A stretch of DNA of 64,000 nucleotides from CAZNOG01 sp964574635. Lineage in GTDB: Bacteria > Bacteroidota > Bacteroidia > Flavobacteriales_D > Cryomorphaceae. Numbering within the stretch: position 1 is the first letter of the stretch; the number at the start of each line of letters is the position of its first letter. Location of the stretch: contig CAZNOG010000002.1 in the NCBI GenBank assembly GCA_964574635.1, positions 1-64,000 of the forward strand, in the 5' to 3' direction. The notes beneath the pieces are model-generated. The model did no database searches. It was not told the origin of the DNA and saw nothing but the letters and a program-made list of their open reading frames with translations. Shown piece after piece: positions 36,365-45,397 of this stretch. Position numbers and translations under genes: made by a program.

Positions 36365-36372
36365 TATATTTG
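36365..36372 (+). promoter_or_regulatory. -7 promoter box for the HYR-adhesin operon
   Basis: TATATTTG is an exact TAnnTTTG match, 30 bases before the ATG at 36403. A TTG at 36338-36340 gives a slightly long 24-base spacer. Confidence 0.55.
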
Positions 36373-36402
36373 ACCCGGGGAAGTACAAACTCGAATCACA
36401 AC

Positions 36403-39400
36403 ATGAAAAAATTTACGCGCCTTTTTATTCTCCTTGCGTTCGTTGCACCGGGAATGATTAGTTCACCCGTCGCGGCCCAAGTGTCGGTCACCTGTCCTTC
36501 GGACATGGTCGTATCGAACGATCCCGACGAATGTTTCGCCGAGGTGAGCTACGCCGAACCCGTGTTCTCAGGTACGGGCACAAACATCACTCTCTCGCTA
36601 ATCAACGGTTTACCGTCGGGCGATCCCTTTCCGGTAGGTGTCACTCAAGTCACTTATCGGGTCTCGAACGACGAGGGTGATTTCGACGAATGCACGTTCT
36701 ACGTTACAGTCGAGGACACCCAAAGCCCGGTCATCGATTGCCCGCCGGACATCTTCGTCACCGCGGTTCCCGGTACCTGCGAGCAGGTCGTCGAATTCGA
36801 CATTCCCGAAGCCACCGACAATTGCGGGGTGATTTCCATGACCCAGATCGGGGGAATGGCCAGTGGCTCTTCCTTTCCCGTGGGTGAGAACTTCATCGAC
36901 TTCCAAGCCATGGACGCTAACGGGAATTCGGCTTTCTGCCGCGTGGTGATCAACGTGGAAGATGCCAACGACCCGACCATCACGTGCCCCGAAGACATCA
37001 CCGTTTCCACGGACACCGATTGCGGCGTGGTAGTGAATTACACTCCGCCGGTGGGCGTTGACATGTGCCTGCCCAGCAGCACGACCCAAATTTCCGGATT
37101 GGGCAGCGGTGCACTCTTCCCCGTGGGAGTCACTACCGAGGTATTCCAAGTGATCGACCTTCAGGGAAACATCGCCACCTGCAGTTTCGACGTGATCGTC
37201 CTCGACGAGGGCATGCCCGCTTTCGACTCCTGTCCGAGCGACATCGTCTTGAACGCGGCACCGGGTGAATGCGACGCCGTTGCGGTGTTCCCCACGCCCA
37301 CCGCTTCCGACAATTGCCCTGATGTGGAAGTGATCCAAACCGCGGGTCTGCCATCGAATTCAGCCTTTCCCACCGGAACAACCGAAGTGGAGTTCACGGC
37401 CACCGACGCATCCGGAAACACCGTTACCTGCTCCTTCGTCGTGACGGTATTGGAGGACATCGACCCCGAGATTACCTGCCCCGCCGATATGACCGTGAGC
37501 ACCGATCCCGGACAATGCACCGCCGTGGTGAACTACCCCGTGCCCGAAGGAACCGATAATTGCGACGGCGCCACGACCACCCTGATTTCAGGAATCGGAA
37601 GCGGAGGAGAATTTCCCTTGGGAACGCATACCGAAGTTTACGAGGTCACCGACGCCTCAGGAAACACCGCAACCTGCTCTTTCGAAATCACCGTCGAAGA
37701 CAACGAAGCCCCGGAATTCAACTGCCCCGGCGACATCACCATGCCGGCCGATCCGGGTGAGTGCACCGCGGAAGTGGTCTTCTCTGCCCCCGTCGTAACC
37801 GACAATTGCGGCGTGGACAACGTCGTACAAACCGGTGGTCTCCCCTCGGGAAGCCAATTCCCCGTGGGCACCACCTCCATCGAATTCACCGCCACGGACA
37901 ATGCCGGGAACACGTCCGTTTGCACCTTTGACGTGATTGTCAGCGACAACGAAACACCCACGATAACCTGCCCCGACGACCTGACCGTGGCCGCCCTGCC
38001 CGGGGAATGTGCAGCCTTGGTGACCTACGATCCGCCGGTGATCGACGACAATTGCCCGGGTGTGGTTTGGAACCTCGTGGACGGACCGGCCTCGGGCGAC
38101 ATGGTGCCCGCCGGCGACCATGAAGTCACTTTGGAAGTTGTCGATGCAGCAGGCAATTCCACCACGTGTACGTTTACGGTATCCGTCACGGAATCTACCC
38201 CGCCCACCATCGACTGCCCGGAAGACATCACCGTGAACACCGATCCGGGAAGCTGCGAAGCAGTGGTGCATTTTGACGACGCCACCGCCACGGACGCGTG
38301 CTCCGACGTCACCGTGGTACAGACGGCGGGACCCGCGAGCGGTTCTACCTTCCCCGCGGGTGTGACCACCATCGAGTTCACCGCGACGGATGAATTCGGA
38401 AACGTGACAATCTGCACCTTCGATATTTTGGTGATCGACGAAAACGAACCGGAAATCACTTGCCCGGACGATATTTCGGTGGAAAACGACCCCGGACTCT
38501 GCGGTGCGGTAGTGAACTACGACCCACCCACGGCCACGGATGAATGCAGTGCCGTGACGATCACTTTGATCTCGGGTCCGGCGTCGGGTGACGTATTCCC
38601 CGTCGGCGTGACGACCGTCACCTTCGAGGCGGCGGACGCTTCGGGAAATACCGCGACTTGCAGCTTCGACGTATTGGTGGAAGACACCGAAGTCCCCACG
38701 ATCTCTTGCCCGGCTGATATCGACATCGCCCTTCCCGCGGGTGAATGCGCCCAAGTGGTCAACTACTCCCTTCCCACGGTCGCCGACAATTGCAACGTGG
38801 CGAGCATCTCCCTGATTTCGGGCAACCCATCCGGCGACGAATTCCAAGTCGGCACCACGACGGTGACCTTCGAAGTCACCGATGACGCGGGCAATACCGC
38901 ACAATGCAGCTTTGACGTCACCCTCACCGAATCGGTGAATCCTGAAATCACCTGCCCCGACGATATCACGGTAGGCGTGGATGCCGGGGAGTGCGGCGCG
39001 GTGGTGAATTATACTCCCCCCGTGGGCACCGACGATTGCGGTGTGGAATCGACTGTACTGACCTCGGGGTTGGGTACCGGCGCATTCTTCCCGGTGGGTG
39101 TGCACATTGAAGAATACACAGTGACCGATATGAGCGGCAACCAGGCCACTTGCAGCTTTACGATCACCGTTGTAGACGATGAAGCCCCCGTCGTGGAATG
39201 TCCCGGCGACATCGTCGTGGGAACTGACCCCGATCAGTGCGATGCCGTAGTGGAATTCGACGATCCCGTGGTGACCGACAATTGTGACGACGCCTTGACG
39301 GCGACCATGATCGCCGGCTTGCCTTCGGGAAGCACGTTCCCCCTCGGTACGACGGTCGTGGAATACGAAGTATCCGATTTGGCGGGCAACACCACGACGT

Positions 39401-41391
39401 GTTCTTTCCAGGTCGTGGTGGAAGACCAAACCGCGCCCGAGATGACTTGTCCGGCGGATATCGAAATCTCGGCGGCCGCGGGCGAATGCGACAGTGAAGT
39501 GTCCTTCCCCACCCCAACGGCCACCGACAACTGCGGAAACGTTGTGGTTGTGCAAACGGCCGGACCGGCTTCCGGTTCGACCTTCCCCGCCGGGGTGACC
39601 ACCGTGGAATTCACGGCCACGGACGACGCGGGCAATGAAACGACGTGCTCTTTCACCGTGACGGTTACCGAAAACGATCCCCCGACCATCGCTTGTCCGG
39701 AAGACTTGACCGTATCTACGGACGATGACTCGTGCACCGCATTCGTAGAGTATGAAATTTCCGCCGCCGACGATTGCGGTGAAGTGATCCTCACTATGGT
39801 GGACGGACTTGCCTCGGGCGAGGCCTTCCCGTTGGGCACCACCACGGTGACTTATGAAGCGACGGATGAATCGGGCAACACGACCCAATGCTCCTTCACT
39901 GTAGAGGTAATCGACGAAACCGCACCGGTATTCGATTGCCCGGATGACCTGACGCTGAGCACCGACGAAGGCGAGTGCCACGCGGTGTACAACTTCACCT
40001 TGCCCACGGCAGAAGACAACTGCGACGGCGACCCCGTCATCGTCCAAACCGCCGGGCCCGCACCGGGCAGCGAACTTCCCCTCGGTGTGACGACCTTCGA
40101 ATTCACCGCCACCGATGCAGCGGGGAATGTGTCTACCTGCTCCTACGACGTGACGGTGGTCGATGAGGAAGCACCGGTCATTTCGGATTGTCCCGAAGAC
40201 ATGGTGGTCTACCTCGACGGGGAAAGTTGTGAAATCCCCGTGAGTTTCGACGCCCCCACGACGTCCGACAACTGCTCCGCGACCATCTCGCAAGTTTCAG
40301 GCCCGGCATCTGGCTCGGCCATGTCGGCCGGACTTTACACCGTGGAATATCTCGCCGAAGACGCTTCCGGGAATACGGCCACTTGCAGTTTCCAAATCAG
40401 CGTTTTGGACACCATCGCGCCGGTGATCACTTGCCCCGACCCCATCGAGACGTGCAGCACGGTGGTATACTTCGACATGCCCACCGCAACGGATGCGTGC
40501 GGAATTGCGGAAGTGGTTCAAATCTCGGGACCCACATCGGGGAACGTATTCCCGGTCGGTGTAACGGTTTTGGAATTCCAATCCACGGACAACCAAGGAA
40601 ATACCGCCACGTGCACCCTTGAAGTCGAAGTACTGCAATCCGCTTCCCGACCCGAGGTCAACGACATGGACGCGGTGTGCAACGAAGACGAAATCACCTT
40701 GGTGGGTAACGAGCCCACCTTCGGAATTCCCCATTGGGAGATGATCGAAGGTTCGGGCACCATCGTTCACCCCGACTCCATAATCACCGACGTGATCAAC
40801 CTCTCGACCGGAACCCACACCTTCGTGTACTCCATCGATCCCGGAAACGGGTGTGAAATCCTTTACGATACCTTGAGCGTTTCGGTGGAAACCGAGGTAT
40901 TTGTAGACGCCGGCGAGGACGCATCGATCATGTTGGGCGGCCACACTCAACTTATGGCCACGGCCTCCATGGAAGACGGAGATTTCGAATGGGCTCCCGG
41001 CGACGGCCTGTCGTGCTTGGATTGCATGGACCCGATCGCCTCGCCCATGGTGCACACCTTGTATTACGTGCGATTCACTTCGCCCATGGGCTGCATCGCA
41101 TTCGATTCGACTTGGGTGCGGGTATTCCGTGAATTGCCCAATACCATCACGCCCGACGGCGACGGCGTGAACGACGTGTGGAACATTCCCGGCATTGAGG
41201 CTTATCCCGACGCCGAGGTGTACATCTACAACCGCTGGGGTGTAGAAGTCTACGCAGCCAAAGGATACGAAGAACCTTGGGATGGAACCCACGAGGGCGA
41301 GGAATTGCCCACGGGATCCTATTTCTATATCATCAAGTACAACGATCCCGCCGCAGTGAATCAGGAAGGAACCGTCAACATAATCCGGTAA
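36403..41391 (+). CDS. Giant HYR-repeat adhesin with type B T9SS sorting domain
   Basis: This 1662-residue surface protein has a signal peptide (MKKFTRLFILLAFVAPGMISSPVAAQ). About 17 HYR (hyalin) repeats of roughly 82 residues follow. Each begins with a P-x-I-x-CP-x-D-I type segment, contains DNC and SG..FP.G.T motifs, and ends D..GN...C.F. The repeated cysteines suggest one disulphide per unit. After the repeats come a short Ig-like region and a gliding-motility C-terminal domain (NTITPDGDGVNDVWNIPG ... YNRWGVEVYAAKG ... LPTGSYFYIIKYND). It should form a long, rigid stalk that is exported by T9SS. Four bases later starts a PorP/SprF gene, then an OmpA-type gene. Repeats are diverged at the DNA level but may still recombine. 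Confidence 0.94.
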   Translation: MKKFTRLFILLAFVAPGMISSPVAAQVSVTCPSDMVVSNDPDECFAEVSYAEPVFSGTGTNITLSLINGLPSGDPFPVGVTQVTYRVSNDEGDFDECTFYVTVEDTQSPVIDCPPDIFVTAVPGTCEQVVEFDIPEATDNCGVISMTQIGGMASGSSFPVGENFIDFQAMDANGNSAFCRVVINVEDANDPTITCPEDITVSTDTDCGVVVNYTPPVGVDMCLPSSTTQISGLGSGALFPVGVTTEVFQVIDLQGNIATCSFDVIVLDEGMPAFDSCPSDIVLNAAPGECDAVAVFPTPTASDNCPDVEVIQTAGLPSNSAFPTGTTEVEFTATDASGNTVTCSFVVTVLEDIDPEITCPADMTVSTDPGQCTAVVNYPVPEGTDNCDGATTTLISGIGSGGEFPLGTHTEVYEVTDASGNTATCSFEITVEDNEAPEFNCPGDITMPADPGECTAEVVFSAPVVTDNCGVDNVVQTGGLPSGSQFPVGTTSIEFTATDNAGNTSVCTFDVIVSDNETPTITCPDDLTVAALPGECAALVTYDPPVIDDNCPGVVWNLVDGPASGDMVPAGDHEVTLEVVDAAGNSTTCTFTVSVTESTPPTIDCPEDITVNTDPGSCEAVVHFDDATATDACSDVTVVQTAGPASGSTFPAGVTTIEFTATDEFGNVTICTFDILVIDENEPEITCPDDISVENDPGLCGAVVNYDPPTATDECSAVTITLISGPASGDVFPVGVTTVTFEAADASGNTATCSFDVLVEDTEVPTISCPADIDIALPAGECAQVVNYSLPTVADNCNVASISLISGNPSGDEFQVGTTTVTFEVTDDAGNTAQCSFDVTLTESVNPEITCPDDITVGVDAGECGAVVNYTPPVGTDDCGVESTVLTSGLGTGAFFPVGVHIEEYTVTDMSGNQATCSFTITVVDDEAPVVECPGDIVVGTDPDQCDAVVEFDDPVVTDNCDDALTATMIAGLPSGSTFPLGTTVVEYEVSDLAGNTTTCSFQVVVEDQTAPEMTCPADIEISAAAGECDSEVSFPTPTATDNCGNVVVVQTAGPASGSTFPAGVTTVEFTATDDAGNETTCSFTVTVTENDPPTIACPEDLTVSTDDDSCTAFVEYEISAADDCGEVILTMVDGLASGEAFPLGTTTVTYEATDESGNTTQCSFTVEVIDETAPVFDCPDDLTLSTDEGECHAVYNFTLPTAEDNCDGDPVIVQTAGPAPGSELPLGVTTFEFTATDAAGNVSTCSYDVTVVDEEAPVISDCPEDMVVYLDGESCEIPVSFDAPTTSDNCSATISQVSGPASGSAMSAGLYTVEYLAEDASGNTATCSFQISVLDTIAPVITCPDPIETCSTVVYFDMPTATDACGIAEVVQISGPTSGNVFPVGVTVLEFQSTDNQGNTATCTLEVEVLQSASRPEVNDMDAVCNEDEITLVGNEPTFGIPHWEMIEGSGTIVHPDSIITDVINLSTGTHTFVYSIDPGNGCEILYDTLSVSVETEVFVDAGEDASIMLGGHTQLMATASMEDGDFEWAPGDGLSCLDCMDPIASPMVHTLYYVRFTSPMGCIAFDSTWVRVFRELPNTITPDGDGVNDVWNIPGIEAYPDAEVYIYNRWGVEVYAAKGYEEPWDGTHEGEELPTGSYFYIIKYNDPAAVNQEGTVNIIR

Positions 41392-41395
41392 GAAA

Positions 41396-42397
41396 ATGGA
41401 TAGAAAACTACTCTTGTTCGTAATGGGAACCGTTTGGCTGGCACTGCCATCCCAAGCGCAACAATTGCCGCAGTTCAGCCAATACATGAACAATCCCTAT
41501 GTCCTCAATCCGGCGGCGTCGAGTTTGTACAGCGACATCGACATCCACGCCGGGTTCCGACAGCAGTGGGCCGGATACGACGGCGCTCCGCAGACCTACT
41601 ACCTCAGCGGCACCGTAAATCTCGGACCGGCCGCTCCGGGTGACGACAACTTTTACTCCATTCCCATCAGCTACCGACAGGGCTTGCTCGACAACATCAC
41701 ATCGCCCCGTCCAAAGCACGTGGTAGGTGGACTTTTGGCGGTCGACGAGTACGGCATGTTCAAGCGCACCTCGCTGATGGCAAGTTATTCTTACCATATG
41801 CCGGTGGGCCAAAAGCACCATCTCGCCATCGGCGTGAGCCTCGGCTGGTACGGTTTGTCCTTCGCCTCCAACCGCGTAATTCTCGAGAACCCCTCAGACG
41901 CCACGTACGAAGACTTCATCGCCAACGGCACGCGATCGGATTTGTTCGACATCAACGCCGGCGTGTATTTCTACGGTGAGAAACTCTTCGCGGGCTATTC
42001 GATCTATCAACTGGGTCAGAACGACATTGTGTTGGGCAACGAAGACGGAGCGGCCAACCTCAGCAACGCGAAATTGGCGATCCACCACTATCTGACGGCC
42101 GGTTATCGAATCGGCGTGTCGGAGAACTTCGATCTCATCCCAAGCGCCATGCTCAAAATCAGAACGCCTTCCCCCCTCTCGGTTGACATCAACTTGATGG
42201 GAGAATTTGACAAGCGCTTCCGCTTGGGAATTTCCTACAGAAATCAAGATGCCGTAGCCGTGATCGCCGGTGCCAACCTGAATGATTGGCTGCGATTGGC
42301 GTATTCCTACGACTACGTAACTTCTGAAATAAACGACCTCAGCAGCGGTAGCCACGAAGTGGTTCTCGGCGTACAACTAAATCGGAAAAACAAATGA
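41396..42397 (+). CDS. PorP/SprF-family outer-membrane protein, second copy
   Basis: A 333-residue beta-barrel protein with the signal peptide MDRKLLLFVMGTVWLALPSQAQ and the family opening QQLPQFSQYMNNPYVLNPAASS. IDIHAGFRQQWAGYDGAPQTYYLSG and many barrel strands follow. The middle contains VGGLLAVDEYGMFKRTSLMASYSYHMP, and the protein ends LSSGSHEVVLGVQLNRKNK. It is diverged from the copy at 5126-6187, so each probably serves its own adhesin. The start lies 4 bases after the HYR adhesin stop, and its own stop overlaps the OmpA-type gene by 4 bases (ATGA). The three genes form one operon. Confidence 0.93.
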   Translation: MDRKLLLFVMGTVWLALPSQAQQLPQFSQYMNNPYVLNPAASSLYSDIDIHAGFRQQWAGYDGAPQTYYLSGTVNLGPAAPGDDNFYSIPISYRQGLLDNITSPRPKHVVGGLLAVDEYGMFKRTSLMASYSYHMPVGQKHHLAIGVSLGWYGLSFASNRVILENPSDATYEDFIANGTRSDLFDINAGVYFYGEKLFAGYSIYQLGQNDIVLGNEDGAANLSNAKLAIHHYLTAGYRIGVSENFDLIPSAMLKIRTPSPLSVDINLMGEFDKRFRLGISYRNQDAVAVIAGANLNDWLRLAYSYDYVTSEINDLSSGSHEVVLGVQLNRKNK

Positions 42398-43842
42398 ACA
42401 CGAGTAGGTTTTTCTTTTTCATCCTCGGGGCATTCGCCACTTCCATTGTCGGAGCCCAGGAAGTCACCCTTCAATTCAGCCCTCCGCAGAAGCTGACTTC
42501 TTCCGTGAATTCAGCCGCGGAAGAGAGCTTCCCGATTTTGTCCGCCGACGGAAAAACGCTGTATTTCGCAAGAACATACCACAATGCGAACGTGGGCGGC
42601 AAGTACGCCGGCCAAGACATCTACTTTTCCAACCACGACGGAAAAGGATTCGGAGAGGCCAAACCCCTTTCCGATTTGAACGACGCGCGTAGCAACGTGG
42701 TAGTCGGTGTATCCGAAGACCACAAGAGGCTTTACCTTTTGAATGCATACACCGGCGCCGGAAAAGTGCTGCCGGGGGTTTCCGTGAGCAGGTATGATTC
42801 ACTGAACGGAACCTGGGGCACACCCACCACCGTGTTCATCCCGAATCTCCACATAAAAAACATGTTCTACAGCGCGTTCGTGAGCCCCGACGAAGACTAC
42901 ATCCTGTTTTCCTTACCGACTTCTTCGGGAGATTCGGCCAACAACGACCTCTTCGTCAGCTTGAGCGCCGATCGCGGGGAAACGTGGAACAGCCCCATCG
43001 ACTTGGGCGCCGCGATCAATTCTCCGCAAGACGAAATCAGTCCTTACTACGACGCCGAACGGGGTGTGCTTTTTTATTCGACCAACAAAAGAAGCGGCGA
43101 CCACCGCTACGACGTTCACTACTCCACCAGACTGGACGATTCCTGGACCTCGTGGAGCGCCCCCCGCGCCATGGATTTCAATTCCGCCGGTTTTGACGCT
43201 TACTTCTTCAGCACGGCCGACGGCACCGCTTATTTTTCATCCAACCGCGGCGATTCCCTGACCGACATTTACATCACGCAAATTCTCCCAGAAGATTCGG
43301 ATGAGGAAGAAGAAGAGGTTGTAGAAGAGGAAACGGCTGAAACGGCAGAGGAGGCTCCGCCAGTGGATGAGGGCGAGACGGAATCGGCTGTCGAACCCGA
43401 GGAAGGCGAGAGGGAACACGAGTTGATCATAGAAACCGGTGGAGAAAAAGTCGCCGGGCGATCCCTCCGTACCATGACCAAAGAAGAGCTGCTCAACGAA
43501 TCGACCATCATCCGCTTCGTGTACTTCGGTTTTGACCGCTACCACATTACCCAAACCTACATCGAGGTGTTGGACGACGTGGCCGCTCTCCTCGACAAAT
43601 ACCCCGAACTGTACGTGAAGATCAACGGCTACACGGACGGCGTAGGTTCGGAAGCATACAACCAAGTATTGAGCGAAAACCGCGCGGCGTCGACCAAGGA
43701 GTGGCTCGTCATGAACGGAATCGACCCTTCCCGCGTCGTCACCGAAGGATTCGGAAAACGCGATCCCTACGCGAGCAACGCCACACCCGACGGGCGTGCC
43801 ATGAACCGACGCGTAGAAATCTTCTTCCGCGAGTCGAAATAA
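42394..43842 (+). CDS. PD40-OmpA peptidoglycan-binding protein (PorE-like arrangement)
   Basis: A 482-residue envelope protein. After the signal peptide (MNTSRFFFFILGAFATSIVGAQ) come several PD40 propeller units, for example EESFPILSADGKTLYFAR and DEISPYYDAERGVLFYSTNKRSGDHRYDVHY. About 60 very acidic residues follow (EEEEEVVEEETAETAEEAP). The C-terminal OmpA domain has FDRYHITQTYIEVLDDVAALLDKYP, GYTDGVGSEAYNQVLSENRAAS and GMNG-like motifs, ending RAMNRRVEIFF. It therefore anchors to peptidoglycan. T9SS core protein PorE also combines PD40 and OmpA parts and binds PorP, so I infer that this protein anchors its neighbouring PorP-family protein and the HYR adhesin to the wall. No TPR region is visible, unlike PorE. 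Confidence 0.9.
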   Translation: MNTSRFFFFILGAFATSIVGAQEVTLQFSPPQKLTSSVNSAAEESFPILSADGKTLYFARTYHNANVGGKYAGQDIYFSNHDGKGFGEAKPLSDLNDARSNVVVGVSEDHKRLYLLNAYTGAGKVLPGVSVSRYDSLNGTWGTPTTVFIPNLHIKNMFYSAFVSPDEDYILFSLPTSSGDSANNDLFVSLSADRGETWNSPIDLGAAINSPQDEISPYYDAERGVLFYSTNKRSGDHRYDVHYSTRLDDSWTSWSAPRAMDFNSAGFDAYFFSTADGTAYFSSNRGDSLTDIYITQILPEDSDEEEEEVVEEETAETAEEAPPVDEGETESAVEPEEGEREHELIIETGGEKVAGRSLRTMTKEELLNESTIIRFVYFGFDRYHITQTYIEVLDDVAALLDKYPELYVKINGYTDGVGSEAYNQVLSENRAASTKEWLVMNGIDPSRVVTEGFGKRDPYASNATPDGRAMNRRVEIFFRESK

Positions 43843-43862
43843 TCGAACCGGCTTAGGACTTG

Positions 43863-43906
43863 AAGCGGCGGGGAAATCATCGTTTTCTCCGCCGCTTTGT
43901 TTTTTT
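43863..43906 (+). terminator. Terminator after the HYR-PorP-OmpA operon
   Basis: AAGCGGCGG pairs with CCGCCGCTT (9 bp) with a weaker inner stem, followed by TGTTTTTTT. It overlaps the last codons of the convergent DEAD-box gene, whose basic C-terminal tail is encoded by the stem. Confidence 0.85.
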
Positions 43907-45133
43907 GTGGAAGGCCCCTTTGTAATTCGGGTCCCGTCGCTGTCGCGCGAAGTCTTTTTCCATCTCGCGTTGGCGTTTTTCGCCGGGGAGGTCCTCGCCG
44001 TACGGAACGCCCTCCGGCCAAGGTTGCAACTCCACCTTCGAGTCCAGCGCTTTGGCGATGGCCTCCATATACGGCTCTTCGACTTCCGATACCAAACTTA
44101 TCGCGTGTCCTTCCCGATGGATGCGCGCCGTCCTTCCGATTCGATGCAGGTAATCGACCGGGTCGCGGGGAACTTCAAAATTGATGACGTGGGATACGTT
44201 CTCGATATCCAATCCCCTCGCACTCACGTCGGTGGTTACCAATACGCGCCCCGTCCCTTCCCCGAATGCATCCAAAGCCGCCAACCGGGTGTTTTGCCCC
44301 TTGTTGGCATGAAGCACGCGCACCTCGCCCACATCCATTCGTCCCAAATACCGCGACACTCTTTCGGCCACCTCTTTGGTACGGCAAAACACCATGACCT
44401 TCGTCATGTTCTCGTCGACGAGGAAGTGTTTCAACAGGTTCAATTTCGAGCGGAAATTCGGGGCGCGGTATTGCAGTTGGTACACTTCTTCCACCGGCTT
44501 TCCGGGGCTTTCACCAAAAACCCTGGTGGGAAAATCCAGAAATTCCGCGGCGAGATGCTCCACTTTTTCCGGAAAGGTCGCCGAGAATAAAAAGTTCTGC
44601 CTCTTGACGGGAATGACGTCCAAAATTCTTCGCAGTTGAGGCATGAACCCCATGTCCATCATTCGATCGGCTTCGTCGAGAATCAAGATTTTCACCGCCC
44701 TCGGGTAGATGTGCCCCAGTCCGTACAAATCGAGAAATCGACCCGGTGTAGACACCATGATGTCGACTCCGGCGTCAATTGCCTCCACCTGCGCTTTCTT
44801 CCCCACTCCGCCGTAGATCACCACCGAACGGATGTCGGTGTACTTGGTCAATTGGATCAAGTTCTGATGCACCTGCACGGCGAGTTCTTTGGAGGGCACC
44901 AAAACCAAAGCCCTGGGATGCTGTCCCTGTGCGTATTTTATGCGCATGACCAGCGGAATCAGATACGCCAAAGTTTTCCCGCTTCCCGTGCGGGCCACCC
45001 CCAGCACGTCTTGACCCGCCAGGGCGGGAGGCAAGGCTTTGGCTTGGATGTCCGTGGGGTTCACCACACCCATTTCTTCGAGGGCATCGGTAAACTGCCG
45101 TGTGACTTTGAATTCCTTGAAACCGCTTTCCAT
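43877..45133 (-). CDS. DEAD-box RNA helicase
   Basis: This 418-residue ATP-dependent RNA helicase contains all core motifs: Q motif region NPTDIQAKALP, motif I ARTGSGKT, motif II LILDEADRMMDMGF, motif III FSATFPEKVEHLA, and in the second RecA lobe TDVSARGLDIENVSHVINFEVP and HRIGRTARIHREGHA. A basic tail (KRQREMEKDFARQRRDP to KTKRRRKR) probably binds RNA. Roles in ribosome assembly or cold adaptation are usual, but a specific symbol is not justified. I set the start at 45133 because MESGFKEFKVTRQFTDALEEMG is the normal N-terminus and a -7 box ends 6 bases before it; the open frame reaches 45262. Confidence 0.93.
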   Translation of the reverse strand: MESGFKEFKVTRQFTDALEEMGVVNPTDIQAKALPPALAGQDVLGVARTGSGKTLAYLIPLVMRIKYAQGQHPRALVLVPSKELAVQVHQNLIQLTKYTDIRSVVIYGGVGKKAQVEAIDAGVDIMVSTPGRFLDLYGLGHIYPRAVKILILDEADRMMDMGFMPQLRRILDVIPVKRQNFLFSATFPEKVEHLAAEFLDFPTRVFGESPGKPVEEVYQLQYRAPNFRSKLNLLKHFLVDENMTKVMVFCRTKEVAERVSRYLGRMDVGEVRVLHANKGQNTRLAALDAFGEGTGRVLVTTDVSARGLDIENVSHVINFEVPRDPVDYLHRIGRTARIHREGHAISLVSEVEEPYMEAIAKALDSKVELQPWPEGVPYGEDLPGEKRQREMEKDFARQRRDPNYKGAFHKKTKRRRKR

Positions 45134-45139
45134 CACCTG

Positions 45140-45147
45140 CAAAAGTA
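45140..45147 (-). promoter_or_regulatory. -7 promoter box for the DEAD-box helicase
   Basis: The minus strand reads TACTTTTG, an exact TAnnTTTG match, ending 6 bases before the ATG at 45133. It predicts a leaderless transcript and supports the shorter start. Confidence 0.55.
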
Positions 45148-45397
45148 CTTCAATTGTCGTTTTGCCCGTTCCTCCCAACCGGGGGCCCTTCGTTTCCGTT
45201 CGCCCGCATACGACGAGCCGCCGCATGCATTTCGCCCCGGAAAGTCCGTGAGTCCCATTCAATCCAAGTGCTTGGGCAATCCCGGCTATATGCGCGGAGG
45301 TGGAATAAACCGCGATCCATGCCCCTCATTTCGATGAATTGGTTACTTTCGTCAAATCATTTCGGCCGGTGGTGTTTCCGGCTCAATTTTTTATTGG

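Noticed and set aside
37657..40293. 878-residue open frame antisense to the HYR adhesin
   Set aside because: The apparent repeats mirror the HYR repeats on the other strand. There is no signal peptide or known domain.
36403..40640. Regularly spaced repeats resembling a CRISPR or tandem DNA array
   Set aside because: The periodicity of about 245 bases comes from HYR protein repeats. The DNA units are diverged and are not separated by unique spacers.
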